From assembly GCA_019084025.1 (NCBI GenBank), contig JAHRBI010000005.1:186001-250000 (forward strand): DNA of 64,000 nt, written 5' to 3'. Shown here piece by piece: positions 1 through 7,935 of this stretch (positions within the stretch are counted from its first letter, which is position 1; each line of letters begins with the position of its first letter). This DNA comes from Burkholderiaceae bacterium DAT-1 (lineage in GTDB: Bacteria > Pseudomonadota > Gammaproteobacteria > Burkholderiales > Chitinimonadaceae). A program made the position numbers and the translations under genes. The notes under the pieces are model-generated. The model had not been told where the DNA came from and ran no database searches. It worked only from the letters and a program-made list of their open reading frames with translations.

Positions 1-598
1 CAGCTAAATAGACCTGAGCAGACAAGCAGCCCGCCCAGCCGATCAGACCGAGTATCCCCCACCAGCTGGTCTGCATGGGCAGGTTGCCATCCGGGCCGCC
101 ACGATAGATCGCAAAAAGAATCAGTAATCCCGATATGCCAAGGGGCCTTGCCCAAGCTGGCGTTGCATCGTGCCCTGCAGCCGCATGCAACCGCCCCCAT
201 ATCAGCACCAGACAGATCAGCGAAAGCACGTTCCAGACCGGCAGGTTGATGCCAATCGCGGCAAAGCCCTCCTCCGCATTGACCATAAACAGACCCATCA
301 CAATCAGCGCCAGCGCACGTTTGCCCTGATCAAGCTGAAGTTGCCAAATTGAAGCCCCCCGAATCACTTGCTGCTGTAGCGAGAGCGGCATGGACAGGCC
401 GGAAATAAAAAGAAATGCCGGGAAAATCACATCCGGCCAGGTCATGCCATCCACATGGGCAGGCATATGGTGCATCCAGTCCGGCATACCTTTTACGCCT
501 GCCAGCTGATTGATGAATAACATGAGTGCCATCGTTAACGCCCGGCAGGCATCAATGGCAGGCTGGCGGCCGTGTGCGGCAAAAATGAAGGACTGCAT
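1..598 (-). CDS. COG4299/DUF5009-type membrane acyltransferase (N-terminal part, cut by window edge)
   Basis: Reading the minus strand from the ATG at 598 gives an open frame of about 199 residues to the window edge. It begins with a short leader and then DACRALTMALMLFINQLAG, followed by WMHHMPAHVDGMTWPDVIFPAFLFISG. This order of motifs is characteristic of the heparan-alpha-glucosaminide N-acetyltransferase-like family (COG4299/DUF1624/DUF5009): a first membrane helix with an R-A-L-T-M-style opening, a His-rich loop, and a second helix with FPAFLFISG. At least four hydrophobic segments are visible. The family is thought to acylate sugars across the inner membrane; the substrate here is unknown. 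The C-terminal half lies outside the window. No gene is close upstream on this strand. The family call is good; the function is inferred. Confidence 0.75.
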   Translation of the reverse strand, partial: MQSFIFAAHGRQPAIDACRALTMALMLFINQLAGVKGMPDWMHHMPAHVDGMTWPDVIFPAFLFISGLSMPLSLQQQVIRGASIWQLQLDQGKRALALIVMGLFMVNAEEGFAAIGINLPVWNVLSLICLVLIWGRLHAAAGHDATPAWARPLGISGLLILFAIYRGGPDGNLPMQTSWWGILGLIGWAGCLSAQVYLA

Positions 599-698
599 GA
601 AGGGGCGTCCGGCAAGACAAAATGCGAGTGTGCCGGCTTATTGCATGGCGCACCACTGTTGGAAAGTGGTCTGATTCATGTCTGACACAAAAGTAGAA

Positions 699-1057
699 TT
701 ATGTCCGCAATGAATCCTGAGCTAGGCGGACTAAAACACTTAACTCCGGGAGATCACGCTGAACTGTTTTCCAGACAATTTGCAGATCCACGCGGTCATA
801 GCCATGAGAGACGCGATTGCACATCGTATACATCACCAGCCACGGGATATGCTTATTGTGCTCAGCAAATTCTGGCGCTTGCCGGAGAATGTTGTTGGAT
901 GCCTCTCCGATGATTTCGATGTTCCGGATGACCGCATCCTGAACAAGTTCACTCCCAAGAAATCCAGCCTCATCCATGTCGGCAGTGTAGCGCCCGATTC
1001 GATCATTGCCTTGAGAATATGTTCAAGATAATCATGTGCGCGAGCGTCTTTTGTCAT
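699..1057 (-). pseudogene. hepT: HepT-like toxin (DUF86, HEPN superfamily), frameshifted
   Basis: The ATG at 1057 overlaps the stop of the upstream mntA-like gene by 4 bp (ATGA), the usual MntA/HepT arrangement. Translation gives MTKDARAHDYLEHILKAM in one frame and then must switch frame to read DRIGRYTADMDEAGFLG, ELVQDAVIRNIEIIGEA and NRVSHGYDRVD, which together form a normal HepT of about 118 residues. The break lies at about 1004-1005, where one base seems to be missing (ATGATCG where AT-N-GATCG is expected). The conserved R(X4-6)HXY active-site motif also looks altered: MCNRVSHGY, with Cys where family members normally carry the first Arg. The toxin is therefore probably inactive. A sequencing error could explain the frameshift but not the Arg-to-Cys change. 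Without reinitiation only a 74-residue out-of-frame product would be made. Confidence 0.75.
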
Positions 1058-1407
1058 ACGGGTACGGCCTCTGACAAGACACGATGACGAAATGCCTCAG
1101 GCAACGCCATGGGCGTCAACACATCAACGGATACGCCTAGAAGTTGTTGCAACTCAATCTGAATTGCCGCTACATCCATCAGGGAAGTGTCAGGCGTAGG
1201 GTCAATCAGAATATCGAGATCACTGTCATCGTGATCGCACCCATGGAGGACCGAACCAAATATCCGTGCATTGCTTGCATGGTGGGTTGCCACTACATGC
1301 CGAATCGCTTCTCTATTTGAATCAAGTACGTCAGAAGGTCTCAATTCCATTCCTTCCATGCTGTCGCCAGACATCATGATAATCGTAGCAAGCTGTGAGT
1401 GCACCAT
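1054..1407 (-). CDS. mntA: MntA-like antitoxin, minimal nucleotidyltransferase
   Basis: This 117-residue protein carries the GSX10DXD nucleotidyltransferase signature (GSVLHGCDHDDSDLDILID) and a later Asp in VSVDVLTP that would complete the metal-binding triad. In characterised HepT/MntA (type VII) systems the antitoxin AMPylates the Tyr of the toxin's RX4HXY motif. It overlaps hepT by 4 bp and lies just downstream of the phasin terminator. Several in-frame starts exist (1407, 1377, 1350); MELRPSD at 1350 matches the usual start of the fold better, but no clear ribosome site decides. The antitoxin frame is intact while its toxin partner is broken, the direction of decay expected if the toxin was lost first. 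Confidence 0.75.
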   Translation of the reverse strand: MVHSQLATIIMMSGDSMEGMELRPSDVLDSNREAIRHVVATHHASNARIFGSVLHGCDHDDSDLDILIDPTPDTSLMDVAAIQIELQQLLGVSVDVLTPMALPEAFRHRVLSEAVPV

Positions 1408-1432
1408 GCATTTGTACGATGCCTATAAACGC

Positions 1433-1464
1433 AAAAAGCCACCTGCCGAAGCAGATGGCTTTTT
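1433..1464 (-). terminator. Rho-independent terminator after the phasin gene
   Basis: A 14-bp stem closes on a TTCG loop (minus strand AAAAAGCCATCTGC / GCAGGTGGCTTTTT) with one G-U pair and a T-run on either side. It could work in both directions and ends phasin transcription before mntA. Confidence 0.85.
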
Positions 1465-1481
1465 AATTCAGATGCCTAGAA

Positions 1482-2045
1482 TTAGGCAGCAGCAGCCGGA
1501 GCAGCAGCCTTCTTGGCGCGGGTGGTCGCAGCCTTGGCCGAGGTTTCGGCAGCAGCAACGCTGGCTTCTGCGAAGTCAGTGGTGACCTTCTTCACAGTCT
1601 TCACAGCGGTGTCGTATGCGGATGCGGCAGTGGTCACCGCGTTCTTCAGGGTGGACACAACTACTTCGGAACCGGCCGGAGCGGACTTCACTGCGCGATC
1701 CAGTGCGGACACCAGACCCTTGTTGAACTCAACCACGTTTTCTTCAACGAGCTGGCTCAGTTCGGTTTGAGTGCTGCTGGCGGCTTCGTACACGTGACGG
1801 GCGATGGATAGCGCCTTGTCAACGGACGGCTGCGACAGTTGCTGTTGCAGCGCGACCAGACCTTGCAGGTCCTTCACTTCGCTCAGTTGGCGCACGTTGC
1901 TGGTGTTTTCTTCCAGCAGCTGGCGGGCCAGATCGATCTGCAGGCTGACCAGACGCTCGACGCCGCTCAGCGCGATGTTGGACAGACGGATGGATTTTTC
2001 GAGTTGTGCTTGGCTCAGGCCAGCGAAATCTTGGGTGTTGAACAT
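1482..2045 (-). CDS. phaP: Phasin family protein (PHA granule-associated)
   Basis: The 187-residue protein starts MFNTQDFAGLSQAQLE, followed by long amphipathic helix without Pro, and ends in an Ala/Lys-rich tail (AKAATTRAKKAAAPAAAA). This is the architecture of proteobacterial phasins, which coat polyhydroxyalkanoate granules and control their size. The start at 2045 is chosen because GGAG lies 7 bases upstream and the N-terminal motif is typical; the open frame runs further upstream without support. It is a single-gene transcription unit with its own strong promoter (2124-2153) and terminator (1433-1464). Inverted repeats around the promoter suggest control by a PhaR-type repressor (inference). 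Confidence 0.9.
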   Translation of the reverse strand: MFNTQDFAGLSQAQLEKSIRLSNIALSGVERLVSLQIDLARQLLEENTSNVRQLSEVKDLQGLVALQQQLSQPSVDKALSIARHVYEAASSTQTELSQLVEENVVEFNKGLVSALDRAVKSAPAGSEVVVSTLKNAVTTAASAYDTAVKTVKKVTTDFAEASVAAAETSAKAATTRAKKAAAPAAAA

Positions 2046-2103
2046 TTTTTTCTCCAGTTTACGGAAGCGGATGGTATCGAGCGCTACTGCGCGGCCACCA
2101 ATA

Positions 2104-2114
2104 TTGCGCCGCAA
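2104..2114. promoter_or_regulatory. Inverted repeat TTGC-N3-GCAA just downstream of the phasin promoter
   Basis: The plus strand reads TTGCGCCGCAA. Its core TGCGCCGCA matches the core TGCACCGCA of the larger repeat at 2162-2176, so the two probably bind the same protein. This one lies just after the predicted transcription start. Confidence 0.45.
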
Positions 2115-2123
2115 CATGACTAC

Positions 2124-2153
2124 ATTATGAATGTGCAAAAAAACGTCTGTCAA
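2124..2153 (-). promoter_or_regulatory. Sigma-70 promoter of the phasin gene
   Basis: On the minus strand TTGACA (2153-2148) is followed after 18 bases by CATAAT (2129-2124), predicting a start near 2117 and a leader of about 70 bases. A perfect -35 fits the high expression usual for phasins. Confidence 0.7.
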
Positions 2154-2161
2154 CCTCTTTT

Positions 2162-2176
2162 TTGTGCACCGCACAA
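2162..2176. promoter_or_regulatory. 15-bp inverted repeat upstream of the phasin -35, candidate PhaR operator
   Basis: TTGTGCACCGCACAA is a perfect 6-3-6 inverted repeat directly upstream of the -35. Its TGC-N3-GCA core has the form described for Paracoccus PhaR binding (CTGC-N3/4-GCAG). The identity of the binder is inferred. Confidence 0.5.
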
Positions 2177-2280
2177 AACAGGGATACTCAAGTAAATGAC
2201 CAATAAATCATTTACTTGTATACACCCTGACATTTGTTGATTTTGCGACAGCGAATTGCTTCAAAGGCAACATCGCGACG

Positions 2281-2306
2281 CAAAAAAGCCCGGATTGCAA
2301 CCGGGC
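2281..2306 (-). terminator. Terminator of the trhP-scpA-scpB operon
   Basis: On the minus strand GCCCGG-TTGCAAT-CCGGGC is followed by a T-run (TTTTTT). It lies about 60 bases after the scpB stop. Confidence 0.85.
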
Positions 2307-2364
2307 GACTGTCAAAAATGACAGGTAAATGCGATGAAAATTCGGGCAACCTTCCGTCACATTT

Positions 2365-2940
2365 TTACGACATTGCCATATCTTCCTTGGCAATTTCTGG
2401 CGCCACCAGATTGCCCAGCTCGGCGAGTGGCGGCAGTTCGGTTCGCGATTTCAGGCCCAGATCGTCGAGAAATTTGCGGGTGACATTATACAAACCGGGA
2501 CGGCCGGGCGTTTCGCGATAGCCGACCACTTCAATCCAGCCACGCTCTTCCAATGTTTTCACGATCTGGGTCGACACGGCGACACCACGAATCTCTTCGA
2601 TTTCGCCACGCGTCAGCGGGCCTTTGTAGGCGATGATCGCCAGCGTTTCCATCACTGCCCGCGAGTAGCGAGGCGGCTTTTCCGGACTCATGCGATCCAG
2701 ATAGGGCTGCATTTCCAGCCGCGCACGGAAGCGCCAGCCCCCCGCCAGCTTGATGAGCTCGATGCCCCTGCCCCGCCAGGCAAGTTGAATTTCTTCCAGC
2801 AGCGGATTGAGGATGTCCGCATTCAGCTCTTCGGCGAACAGCTTCTTCATGTCATTTAAGGTCAGCGTCTCATTTGCGACCAGCAGGGCGGTCTCCAGCA
2901 CCATTTTGACGTGCTGTGCATCATGAATGGCGGGCTTCAT
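2365..2940 (-). CDS. scpB: Segregation and condensation protein ScpB
   Basis: The 191-residue product has the paired winged-helix layout of ScpB, with landmarks ETALLVANETLTL near the N-terminus, PPRYSRAVMETLAIIAYKGP and RGVAVSTQIVKTLEERGWI in the middle, and GRPGLYNVTRKFLDDLGL in the second half. ScpB dimers bind ScpA and the SMC ATPase to form the condensin that compacts and separates the chromosome. The gene overlaps the upstream scpA by 4 bp (ATGA), implying translational coupling. Length is normal for betaproteobacterial ScpB, and a terminator follows. Confidence 0.95.
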   Translation of the reverse strand: MKPAIHDAQHVKMVLETALLVANETLTLNDMKKLFAEELNADILNPLLEEIQLAWRGRGIELIKLAGGWRFRARLEMQPYLDRMSPEKPPRYSRAVMETLAIIAYKGPLTRGEIEEIRGVAVSTQIVKTLEERGWIEVVGYRETPGRPGLYNVTRKFLDDLGLKSRTELPPLAELGNLVAPEIAKEDMAMS

Positions 2941-3770
2941 GCGTCTATTCCGGTTTCAATGGCTGCAGATGAATCGGCGAGTACAGCATCGCTACCCGCC
3001 AGTTTGACGTATATAGGTGCATAGGGCTCGATCTGGCTGACGTCCACCAGCCGTTCCTTGGTCAGTTCCAGCACTGCAATAAAACTGACCACCAGCAGCG
3101 GCACGCCGCGTGTGACATCGAATAGCTGGGTGAATTCGATATAGGCACCGGACTTGAGCTGGCGCAGGATATCACCCATCTGCTCGCGTACCGACAGCTC
3201 GTCGGGTCGCACTGTGTGGGATTTATGATGTTTGGCGCGCGCCAGCATGCTCATCCACGCCTGCTTCAAATCAACCGGGGAGACTTCCGGCAGCTTCACC
3301 ACCAGTTCGCGGTCGAATAGCACTTCGGCCCAGCTGAAATCGCGCCCGGCAACCGGCAGCTGATCCAGCTCGAATGCGGCGAGCTTCATCTGCTCGTATT
3401 CCAGCAGGCGGCGGACCAGTTCGGCGCGCGGGTCGTCCACATCTTCGGCTTCGACTTCCGGACGCGGCAGTAGCATGCGCGATTTGATCTCGATCAGCAT
3501 CGCAGCCATCAGCAGGTATTCCGCCGCCAGCTCGAACTGCGCAGATTGCATCATATCGACATAGTGCATGTACTGCGCAGTGACGGCAGCCATGGGGATG
3601 TCGAGAATATCCAGATTCTGCTTGCGGATGAGGTAGAGCAAGAGATCGAGCGGCCCCTCGAAGCGATCGAGGAGCACGCGCAGTGCATCAGGCGGGATGT
3701 AGAGATCCTGGGGCAGCTCGTTGACGGGCTGCCCGAACACCATGGCCAGCGGTTCAGCGGGTGTGTTCAC
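2937..3770 (-). CDS. scpA: Segregation and condensation protein ScpA (kleisin)
   Basis: The 277-residue kleisin carries FEGPLDLLLYLIRKQNLDI, the N-terminal signature that binds the SMC neck, then EYLLMAAMLIEIKSRMLLP. The C-terminal winged helix (VVSFIAVLELTKERLV) binds the SMC head. It sits between trhP (30-base gap) and scpB (4-bp overlap), so the three genes are probably one operon. The linkage of a tRNA-modification gene to condensin genes is taken from the spacing only. Confidence 0.95.
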   Translation of the reverse strand: MNTPAEPLAMVFGQPVNELPQDLYIPPDALRVLLDRFEGPLDLLLYLIRKQNLDILDIPMAAVTAQYMHYVDMMQSAQFELAAEYLLMAAMLIEIKSRMLLPRPEVEAEDVDDPRAELVRRLLEYEQMKLAAFELDQLPVAGRDFSWAEVLFDRELVVKLPEVSPVDLKQAWMSMLARAKHHKSHTVRPDELSVREQMGDILRQLKSGAYIEFTQLFDVTRGVPLLVVSFIAVLELTKERLVDVSQIEPYAPIYVKLAGSDAVLADSSAAIETGIDA

Positions 3771-3800
3771 GCGATCAGGATCTCGCTTGGAATGGAACGA

Positions 3801-5150
3801 TTAGAGTAAACGCGTCACCATCGCGCCTTCAAGGCCGGATGGCAGCGGAATACGCACAGTATGCCCGACTCCCGGCGCCACTTCGATGGTATTGCCATCC
3901 AGGTTTTGCATGCTTGCAACGTCCACCATACGGTTGCCGGACGGGTGAATCACTTCCAGCTTGTCGCCCACAGCGAACTTGTTCTTCACCTCGATCACCG
4001 CGAAATCGCCCGACTGGCTCAGCACATCGCCGACATACTGGCTCTGCTTGGACTTGGAATGCCCGCTGAGATAATTCTGGGTTTCGTGGCTGTGATGGCG
4101 CTGATAGAAACCATCGGTGTAGCCGCGATTGGCCAGACCATCCAGATCGGCCAGCAGCGCCGGATTGAACGGACGACCGGCGACAGCATCGTCAATCGCC
4201 TGACGATAGGTTTGCGCGGTACGCGCCACGTAGTACTTGGACTTGGTCCGGCCCTCGATTTTCAGCGAATCCACACCTATCTTCACCAGACGCTCGATAT
4301 GCTCCAGCGCACGCAGGTCCTTGGAATTCATGATGTAGGTGCCGTGTTCGTCTTCACTGATTTCCATCAGTTCGCCCGGACGATTGGCTTCTTCGATCAG
4401 GTAAGGCTTGTCGGCCAGCGGATGACGCGGCGTATCCCCGGCGCTGGCAAAGCTATTTTCGGCTTCGCTCATCGCCTTCTTGAAATCGAACTGGATGACC
4501 TGCGACTGACCGGCTTCGTCTTCAAAGGCATCGTGCACTTTGTAATCCCAGCGGCAGGCGTTGGTGCAGGTGCCCTGATTCGGATCGCGGTGATTGAAAT
4601 AGCCAGACAACAGGCAGCGGCCCGAATAGGCAATGCACAGCGCGCCGTGTACGAATACTTCCAGCTCCATATCCGGGCATTGCTGGCGGATTTCTTCGAT
4701 TTCGTCGATGCTCAGTTCGCGCGACAGAATGACGCGCTCCAGACCCAGCGATTTCCAGAACTTCACACCGGCATAGTTCACGGTGTTGGCCTGCACGCTC
4801 AGGTGGATGACCTGTTCCGGCCACTTTTCACGCACCATCATAATCAGACCCGGATCGGCCATGATCAGTGCATCCGGTTTCATGGCGATCACTGGCTCCA
4901 TATCCGCCAGATAGGTTTTCACCTTGGCGTTGTGCGGCAGGATATTGGAGGCCACAAACAGCTTTTTGCCACGGGCATGCGCTTCTTCGATACCGGTCTT
5001 CAGGTTTTCCAGCTTGAAGTCATTATTGCGGGCACGCAGCGAGTAGCGCGGCTGACCGGCATATACGGCATCGGCACCAAAATCGTAGGCAGCGCGCATG
5101 CGCTCGAGGTCACCTGCAGGCAGGAGCAGTTCGGGGGCTTTGATCGTCAT
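3801..5150 (-). CDS. trhP: U32 peptidase-family tRNA hydroxylation protein TrhP/YegQ
   Basis: The 449-residue protein starts ELLLPAGDLERMRAAYDFGA, typical of the U32 family, and carries EVFVHGALCIAYSGRCLLSG and NQGTCTNACRW, the Cys-containing U32 signatures, then SLKIEGRTKSKYYVA. Length and motifs match E. coli YegQ (TrhP), which with prephenate takes part in forming 5-hydroxyuridine at tRNA position 34. The start at 5150 has GGAGAA upstream; the frame extends to 5186 without a better site. It is first in the probable operon with scpA and scpB. A 1.4-kb open frame antisense to it is a codon-bias shadow. Confidence 0.9.
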   Translation of the reverse strand: MTIKAPELLLPAGDLERMRAAYDFGADAVYAGQPRYSLRARNNDFKLENLKTGIEEAHARGKKLFVASNILPHNAKVKTYLADMEPVIAMKPDALIMADPGLIMMVREKWPEQVIHLSVQANTVNYAGVKFWKSLGLERVILSRELSIDEIEEIRQQCPDMELEVFVHGALCIAYSGRCLLSGYFNHRDPNQGTCTNACRWDYKVHDAFEDEAGQSQVIQFDFKKAMSEAENSFASAGDTPRHPLADKPYLIEEANRPGELMEISEDEHGTYIMNSKDLRALEHIERLVKIGVDSLKIEGRTKSKYYVARTAQTYRQAIDDAVAGRPFNPALLADLDGLANRGYTDGFYQRHHSHETQNYLSGHSKSKQSQYVGDVLSQSGDFAVIEVKNKFAVGDKLEVIHPSGNRMVDVASMQNLDGNTIEVAPGVGHTVRIPLPSGLEGAMVTRLL

Positions 5151-5197
5151 GATGATTCTCCGGCGATGCCGCTGGCAGGGCCACATCGCACAAGGCT

Positions 5198-5224
5198 AAA
5201 AAATGCCCCGCTGTGCAGCGGGGC
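5198..5224 (-). terminator. Terminator after the GIN-domain lipoprotein gene
   Basis: A GC-rich hairpin (GCCCCGCTG / CAGCGGGGC) is followed on the minus strand by ATTTTTT. It lies 55 bases past the stop of the lipoprotein gene. Confidence 0.85.
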
Positions 5225-5279
5225 CAAGGGGAGAATTCTATCATGCGAACCAGAAATTCACAGCGAAGCAGATTGAAGG

Positions 5280-6137
5280 TCAGCCATTGAAGTGCACATT
5301 GCGGCCGCGAACATTTCGTTCAGCAGGCTTGCCATAGATATTGATTGAGCCGGAACCGTACATCCCTGCAGAAATGGCATTGGTCACCGAGGCGTAAACG
5401 TCACCGGAACCATTCACTTCGATGTCTGCGTGATCTGCGACCAGCGCACCGAGATCAATCTTGCCAGATCCGTTGATCATGGCAGTCAAGCTAGCCACCT
5501 GACCATTCCCCCGGATTCGACCCGAGCCATTGATATGTGCTTTCAGCGTCGCGCCCTGCACCCGCCCGAAATCAACTACGCCGGAACCTGCAATGGCAGC
5601 GTTCCCTTCAGCAGACACTAACGCAGCTGCGTCTACGGTTCCGGAACCGGCCACTCTTGCCTCCAGACGGCCTACGCGTCCCTGTAGCCGGATATCTCCC
5701 GAGCCGGCGACATTGGTATCAAAGTAGTTTGAATCAATGCCGTTTACAGTAATCTTGCCCGAGCCATTCAGGCGCGCAGCTGTTGCTGCTGGCGTCACGA
5801 CACGCACTTTCACACCATGACTGGCACGATAGCTGCCCGGCAGGTAGACATGCAGTGTGTCACCATTGGATTCAGTGATCACCTTGGGGAGCAGATTACT
5901 GTCGGTCTCGATCTGGATCGAAGGCTCGTTGCCGATTTGCTCGTCCACTTGAATCGAGCCATCCACGATCAGCCGGGGTGCACCGGCAAACGTACGGTTT
6001 TCCGAGCGCACATCACCATTCCCTGCAACGGTGTTACCCAGCACGGTTTGCGTCTCTATATCGCCATTCGGATTGATCACGATGGCACATCCACTTAATG
6101 CGCCCAGGCAGGCAAGTGCAATCAGCGTTTTCTTCAT
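5280..6137 (-). CDS. GIN-domain (DUF2807) lipoprotein
   Basis: The start at 6137 is set by GGAGG eight bases upstream; the product (285 residues) begins MKKTLIALACLGALSGC, a lipoprotein signal with lipobox LSGC. The mature part carries eight GSG turns (NGSGKI, AGSGDI, AGSGTV, AGSGVV, NGSGRI, NGSGKI, NGSGDV, YGSGSI) spaced mostly about 18-24 residues apart, the hallmark of the putative auto-transporter adhesin head GIN domain, which folds as a stack of beta-strand rungs. Role unknown; probably an envelope protein anchored by lipid. It is divergent from the SPFH gene at 6305, sharing a 167-base intergenic region. Confidence 0.85.
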   Translation of the reverse strand: MKKTLIALACLGALSGCAIVINPNGDIETQTVLGNTVAGNGDVRSENRTFAGAPRLIVDGSIQVDEQIGNEPSIQIETDSNLLPKVITESNGDTLHVYLPGSYRASHGVKVRVVTPAATAARLNGSGKITVNGIDSNYFDTNVAGSGDIRLQGRVGRLEARVAGSGTVDAAALVSAEGNAAIAGSGVVDFGRVQGATLKAHINGSGRIRGNGQVASLTAMINGSGKIDLGALVADHADIEVNGSGDVYASVTNAISAGMYGSGSINIYGKPAERNVRGRNVHFNG

Positions 6138-6233
6138 GTGTACGTCCTCCACCCTGCATTCAATGTTCTTGCATTTAGAATACTCGCAAGTATGTTTACT
6201 TGCAATTGTTTTACCTACTTTGCTCGCCAGTGT

Positions 6234-6284
6234 TTGACAAATGCCGAAAAACGCGTAGAGTGATACAAAAGTGATATCACTTTT
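6234..6284 (+). promoter_or_regulatory. Promoter and 18-bp palindromic operator of the SPFH/Arc operon
   Basis: TTGACA (6234-6239) and TAGAGT (6256-6261), 16 bases apart, predict a start near 6268. A perfect palindrome, AAAAGTGATATCACTTTT (6267-6284), covers that start, a position suited to repression. The downstream Arc-like protein is a candidate binder. Confidence 0.5.
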
Positions 6285-6304
6285 ATATCAACCAAGGAGG
6301 CAAC

Positions 6305-7186
6305 ATGAATCACGGTATTCAGGAGCATGACTACAACAGCCAGAATGGCTATGCGATGATCGGATTGGGTACGGTGCTGCTATTGCTCTGCCCCATTGCA
6401 GGTGCTGCCATGAAGAGTGCGGCAGTCGCCTTGGTGATCATTTTTCTGATCGTCGGGGCAATCGTGATGTTCTCGGGTTTGTACATGGTGAATCCGAATC
6501 AGGCTGCAGTGCTTACGCTGTTCGGCCAGTATCGCGGTACTGATCGCAATGCAGGTCTGCGCTGGGCCAATCCGTTTCTCAACAAACAGCGTATTTCTCT
6601 GCGTGCCAACAATTTCATTTCCGAGCGCCTGAAGGTAAATGACAAGCGCGGCAATCCGATCGAAATCGCGGCAGCAATCGTCTGGCGTGTATCCGATACC
6701 GCACGCGCCAGCTTCAACGTGGAAAACTACGAACAGTTTGTGCGTGTACAAAGCGAAAGCGCCGTACGCCATCTGGCGAGCAGCTATGCCTATGACGATA
6801 TGGAGGAAGGTCATCACGCCGGCGAAATTACTTTGCGTAGCGGTGGCAAGCAAATCATGGATGCATTGCAGCGCGAACTGGCCTCTGCCATGGAAGAGGC
6901 GGGTATTGTGATCGATGACGCACGACTGACACACCTCGCCTATGCGCCGGAAATTGCCGGTGCAATGTTGCGCCGGCAGCAAGCAGAAGCAGTGCTGTCT
7001 GCCCGTCGAAAGATTGTTCAGGGTGCGGTTGAAATGGTGGAATCAGCACTCAAGGCACTGGAGGAAAAAGGCGTGGTCGACCTTGATCCCGAACGCCGTG
7101 CAGCCATGGTGTCCAACTTGCTGGTGGTATTGGTGGGCGAACGCGAAGCGACGCCAGTCATCAATAGCGGCACACTGTACGGTTAA
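6305..7186 (+). CDS. SPFH/Band 7 domain membrane protein
   Basis: The 293-residue protein has two N-terminal hydrophobic segments (about residues 18-60), then [19 protein letters not shown], the start of a Band 7/stomatin domain, and a helical C-terminus ([20 protein letters not shown]). SPFH proteins form oligomeric membrane scaffolds; the target is not evident. A strong ribosome site (AAGGAGG) precedes the ATG. The next gene, nine bases downstream, is a small Arc-like DNA-binding protein, so the two form a unit, perhaps autoregulated through the palindrome at 6267-6284 (inference). Confidence 0.85.
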   Translation: MNHGIQEHDYNSQNGYAMIGLGTVLLLLCPIAGAAMKSAAVALVIIFLIVGAIVMFSGLYMVNPNQAAVLTLFGQYRGTDRNAGLRWANPFLNKQRISLRANNFISERLKVNDKRGNPIEIAAAIVWRVSDTARASFNVENYEQFVRVQSESAVRHLASSYAYDDMEEGHHAGEITLRSGGKQIMDALQRELASAMEEAGIVIDDARLTHLAYAPEIAGAMLRRQQAEAVLSARRKIVQGAVEMVESALKALEEKGVVDLDPERRAAMVSNLLVVLVGEREATPVINSGTLYG

Positions 7187-7195
7187 CCCAGTCTG

Positions 7196-7423
7196 ATGGC
7201 CAGTCCGGGAAAAAAGGCCTATCCGCTGCGTATTGACCCCGCTCTATGGGACACCCTGGAGCGGCTGGCGGCTGCCGAGTTTCGCAGTGTCAATGCGCAG
7301 ATCGAATGTCTCCTGCGGGAGGCGCTCACCGCCCGGGGCATTCGTCCGGCAGAAAAAAAGCGACCCGTTGACGGGGTCGCTTCCGATCCTCTGCCTGACA
7401 ACGGACATCAGGATGGCGAATAG
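7196..7423 (+). CDS. Small Arc/MetJ-type ribbon-helix-helix protein
   Basis: The 75-residue protein contains [19 protein letters not shown] and [15 protein letters not shown], the strand-helix-helix pattern of Arc-type DNA-binding proteins. It follows the SPFH gene by nine bases and probably shares its mRNA. The last 25 residues are polar and lie over a hairpin that serves as the terminator of the convergent rraA gene; the final codons also overlap the end of rraA by 16 bases. Function in regulating the SPFH gene is inferred from context. Confidence 0.75.
   Translation: MASPGKKAYPLRIDPALWDTLERLAAAEFRSVNAQIECLLREALTARGIRPAEKKRPVDGVASDPLPDNGHQDGE
7353..7380 (-). terminator. rraA terminator located inside the Arc-like coding sequence
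   Basis: On the minus strand GCGACCC-CGTCAAC-GGGTCGC is followed by seven T. It is read as the end of rraA while the plus strand of the same bases codes for the tail of the Arc-like protein. Confidence 0.75.
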
Positions 7424-7890
7424 GCCTGTTCCAGCACCACGATGCCATCCTCATCCGAATACACGTAGTGCCCCGGTGTAAACGTCACACCACCAAAGTG
7501 CACCGCCACATCCGCTGCACCATCCCCGCGTTTGTCGCTCTTGCGGGGATTGGTGCCCAGCGCTTTCACACCCAGATCAAGCTGATCGAGCGCCACCGCA
7601 TCACGTACTGCACCATTGATAATGACGCCGACCCAGCCATTCTTAACGGCGCTGGCACCAATCATGTCGCCCATCAGCGCGCTGTGCAGCGAGCCTCCTC
7701 CATCCACCACCAGCACGCACCCGTCGCCGGGCGTGGCCAGTATCTGCTTAACAAGGGCATTGTCGCCCAGTATGCGCGCGGTACGGATTTTGCCGCCGAA
7801 CGCCCTCTTCTGGCCGAACGGGCGAAACTGCAGGTCGCAAGAAGGGGCGTCTGGAAAGGCGTCCATCAGGTCGCTGGTCGGGAAACTCAT
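7408..7890 (-). CDS. rraA: RraA family protein (RNase E inhibitor / HMG aldolase fold)
   Basis: The 160-residue length equals E. coli RraA. Family motifs are seen: [36 protein letters not shown] and [11 protein letters not shown], with the Arg-Asp pair of the G-X20-R-D signature that binds substrate and metal in the aldolase members. RraA binds RNase E and slows mRNA decay; other members are 4-hydroxy-4-methyl-2-oxoglutarate aldolases, and sequence alone does not settle which applies. It is transcribed alone and ends at the terminator inside the convergent Arc-like gene. Confidence 0.85.
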   Translation of the reverse strand: MSFPTSDLMDAFPDAPSCDLQFRPFGQKRAFGGKIRTARILGDNALVKQILATPGDGCVLVVDGGGSLHSALMGDMIGASAVKNGWVGVIINGAVRDAVALDQLDLGVKALGTNPRKSDKRGDGAADVAVHFGGVTFTPGHYVYSDEDGIVVLEQAYSPS

Positions 7891-7935
7891 CTGTGCTACT
7901 CCGCAAAATGAAATGAAATCGGGGATACGGACACC

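Noticed and set aside
3861-5276. A 471-codon plus-strand frame
   Set aside because: It is antisense to trhP and has no start signals or family features; codon bias of the real gene keeps the opposite strand open.
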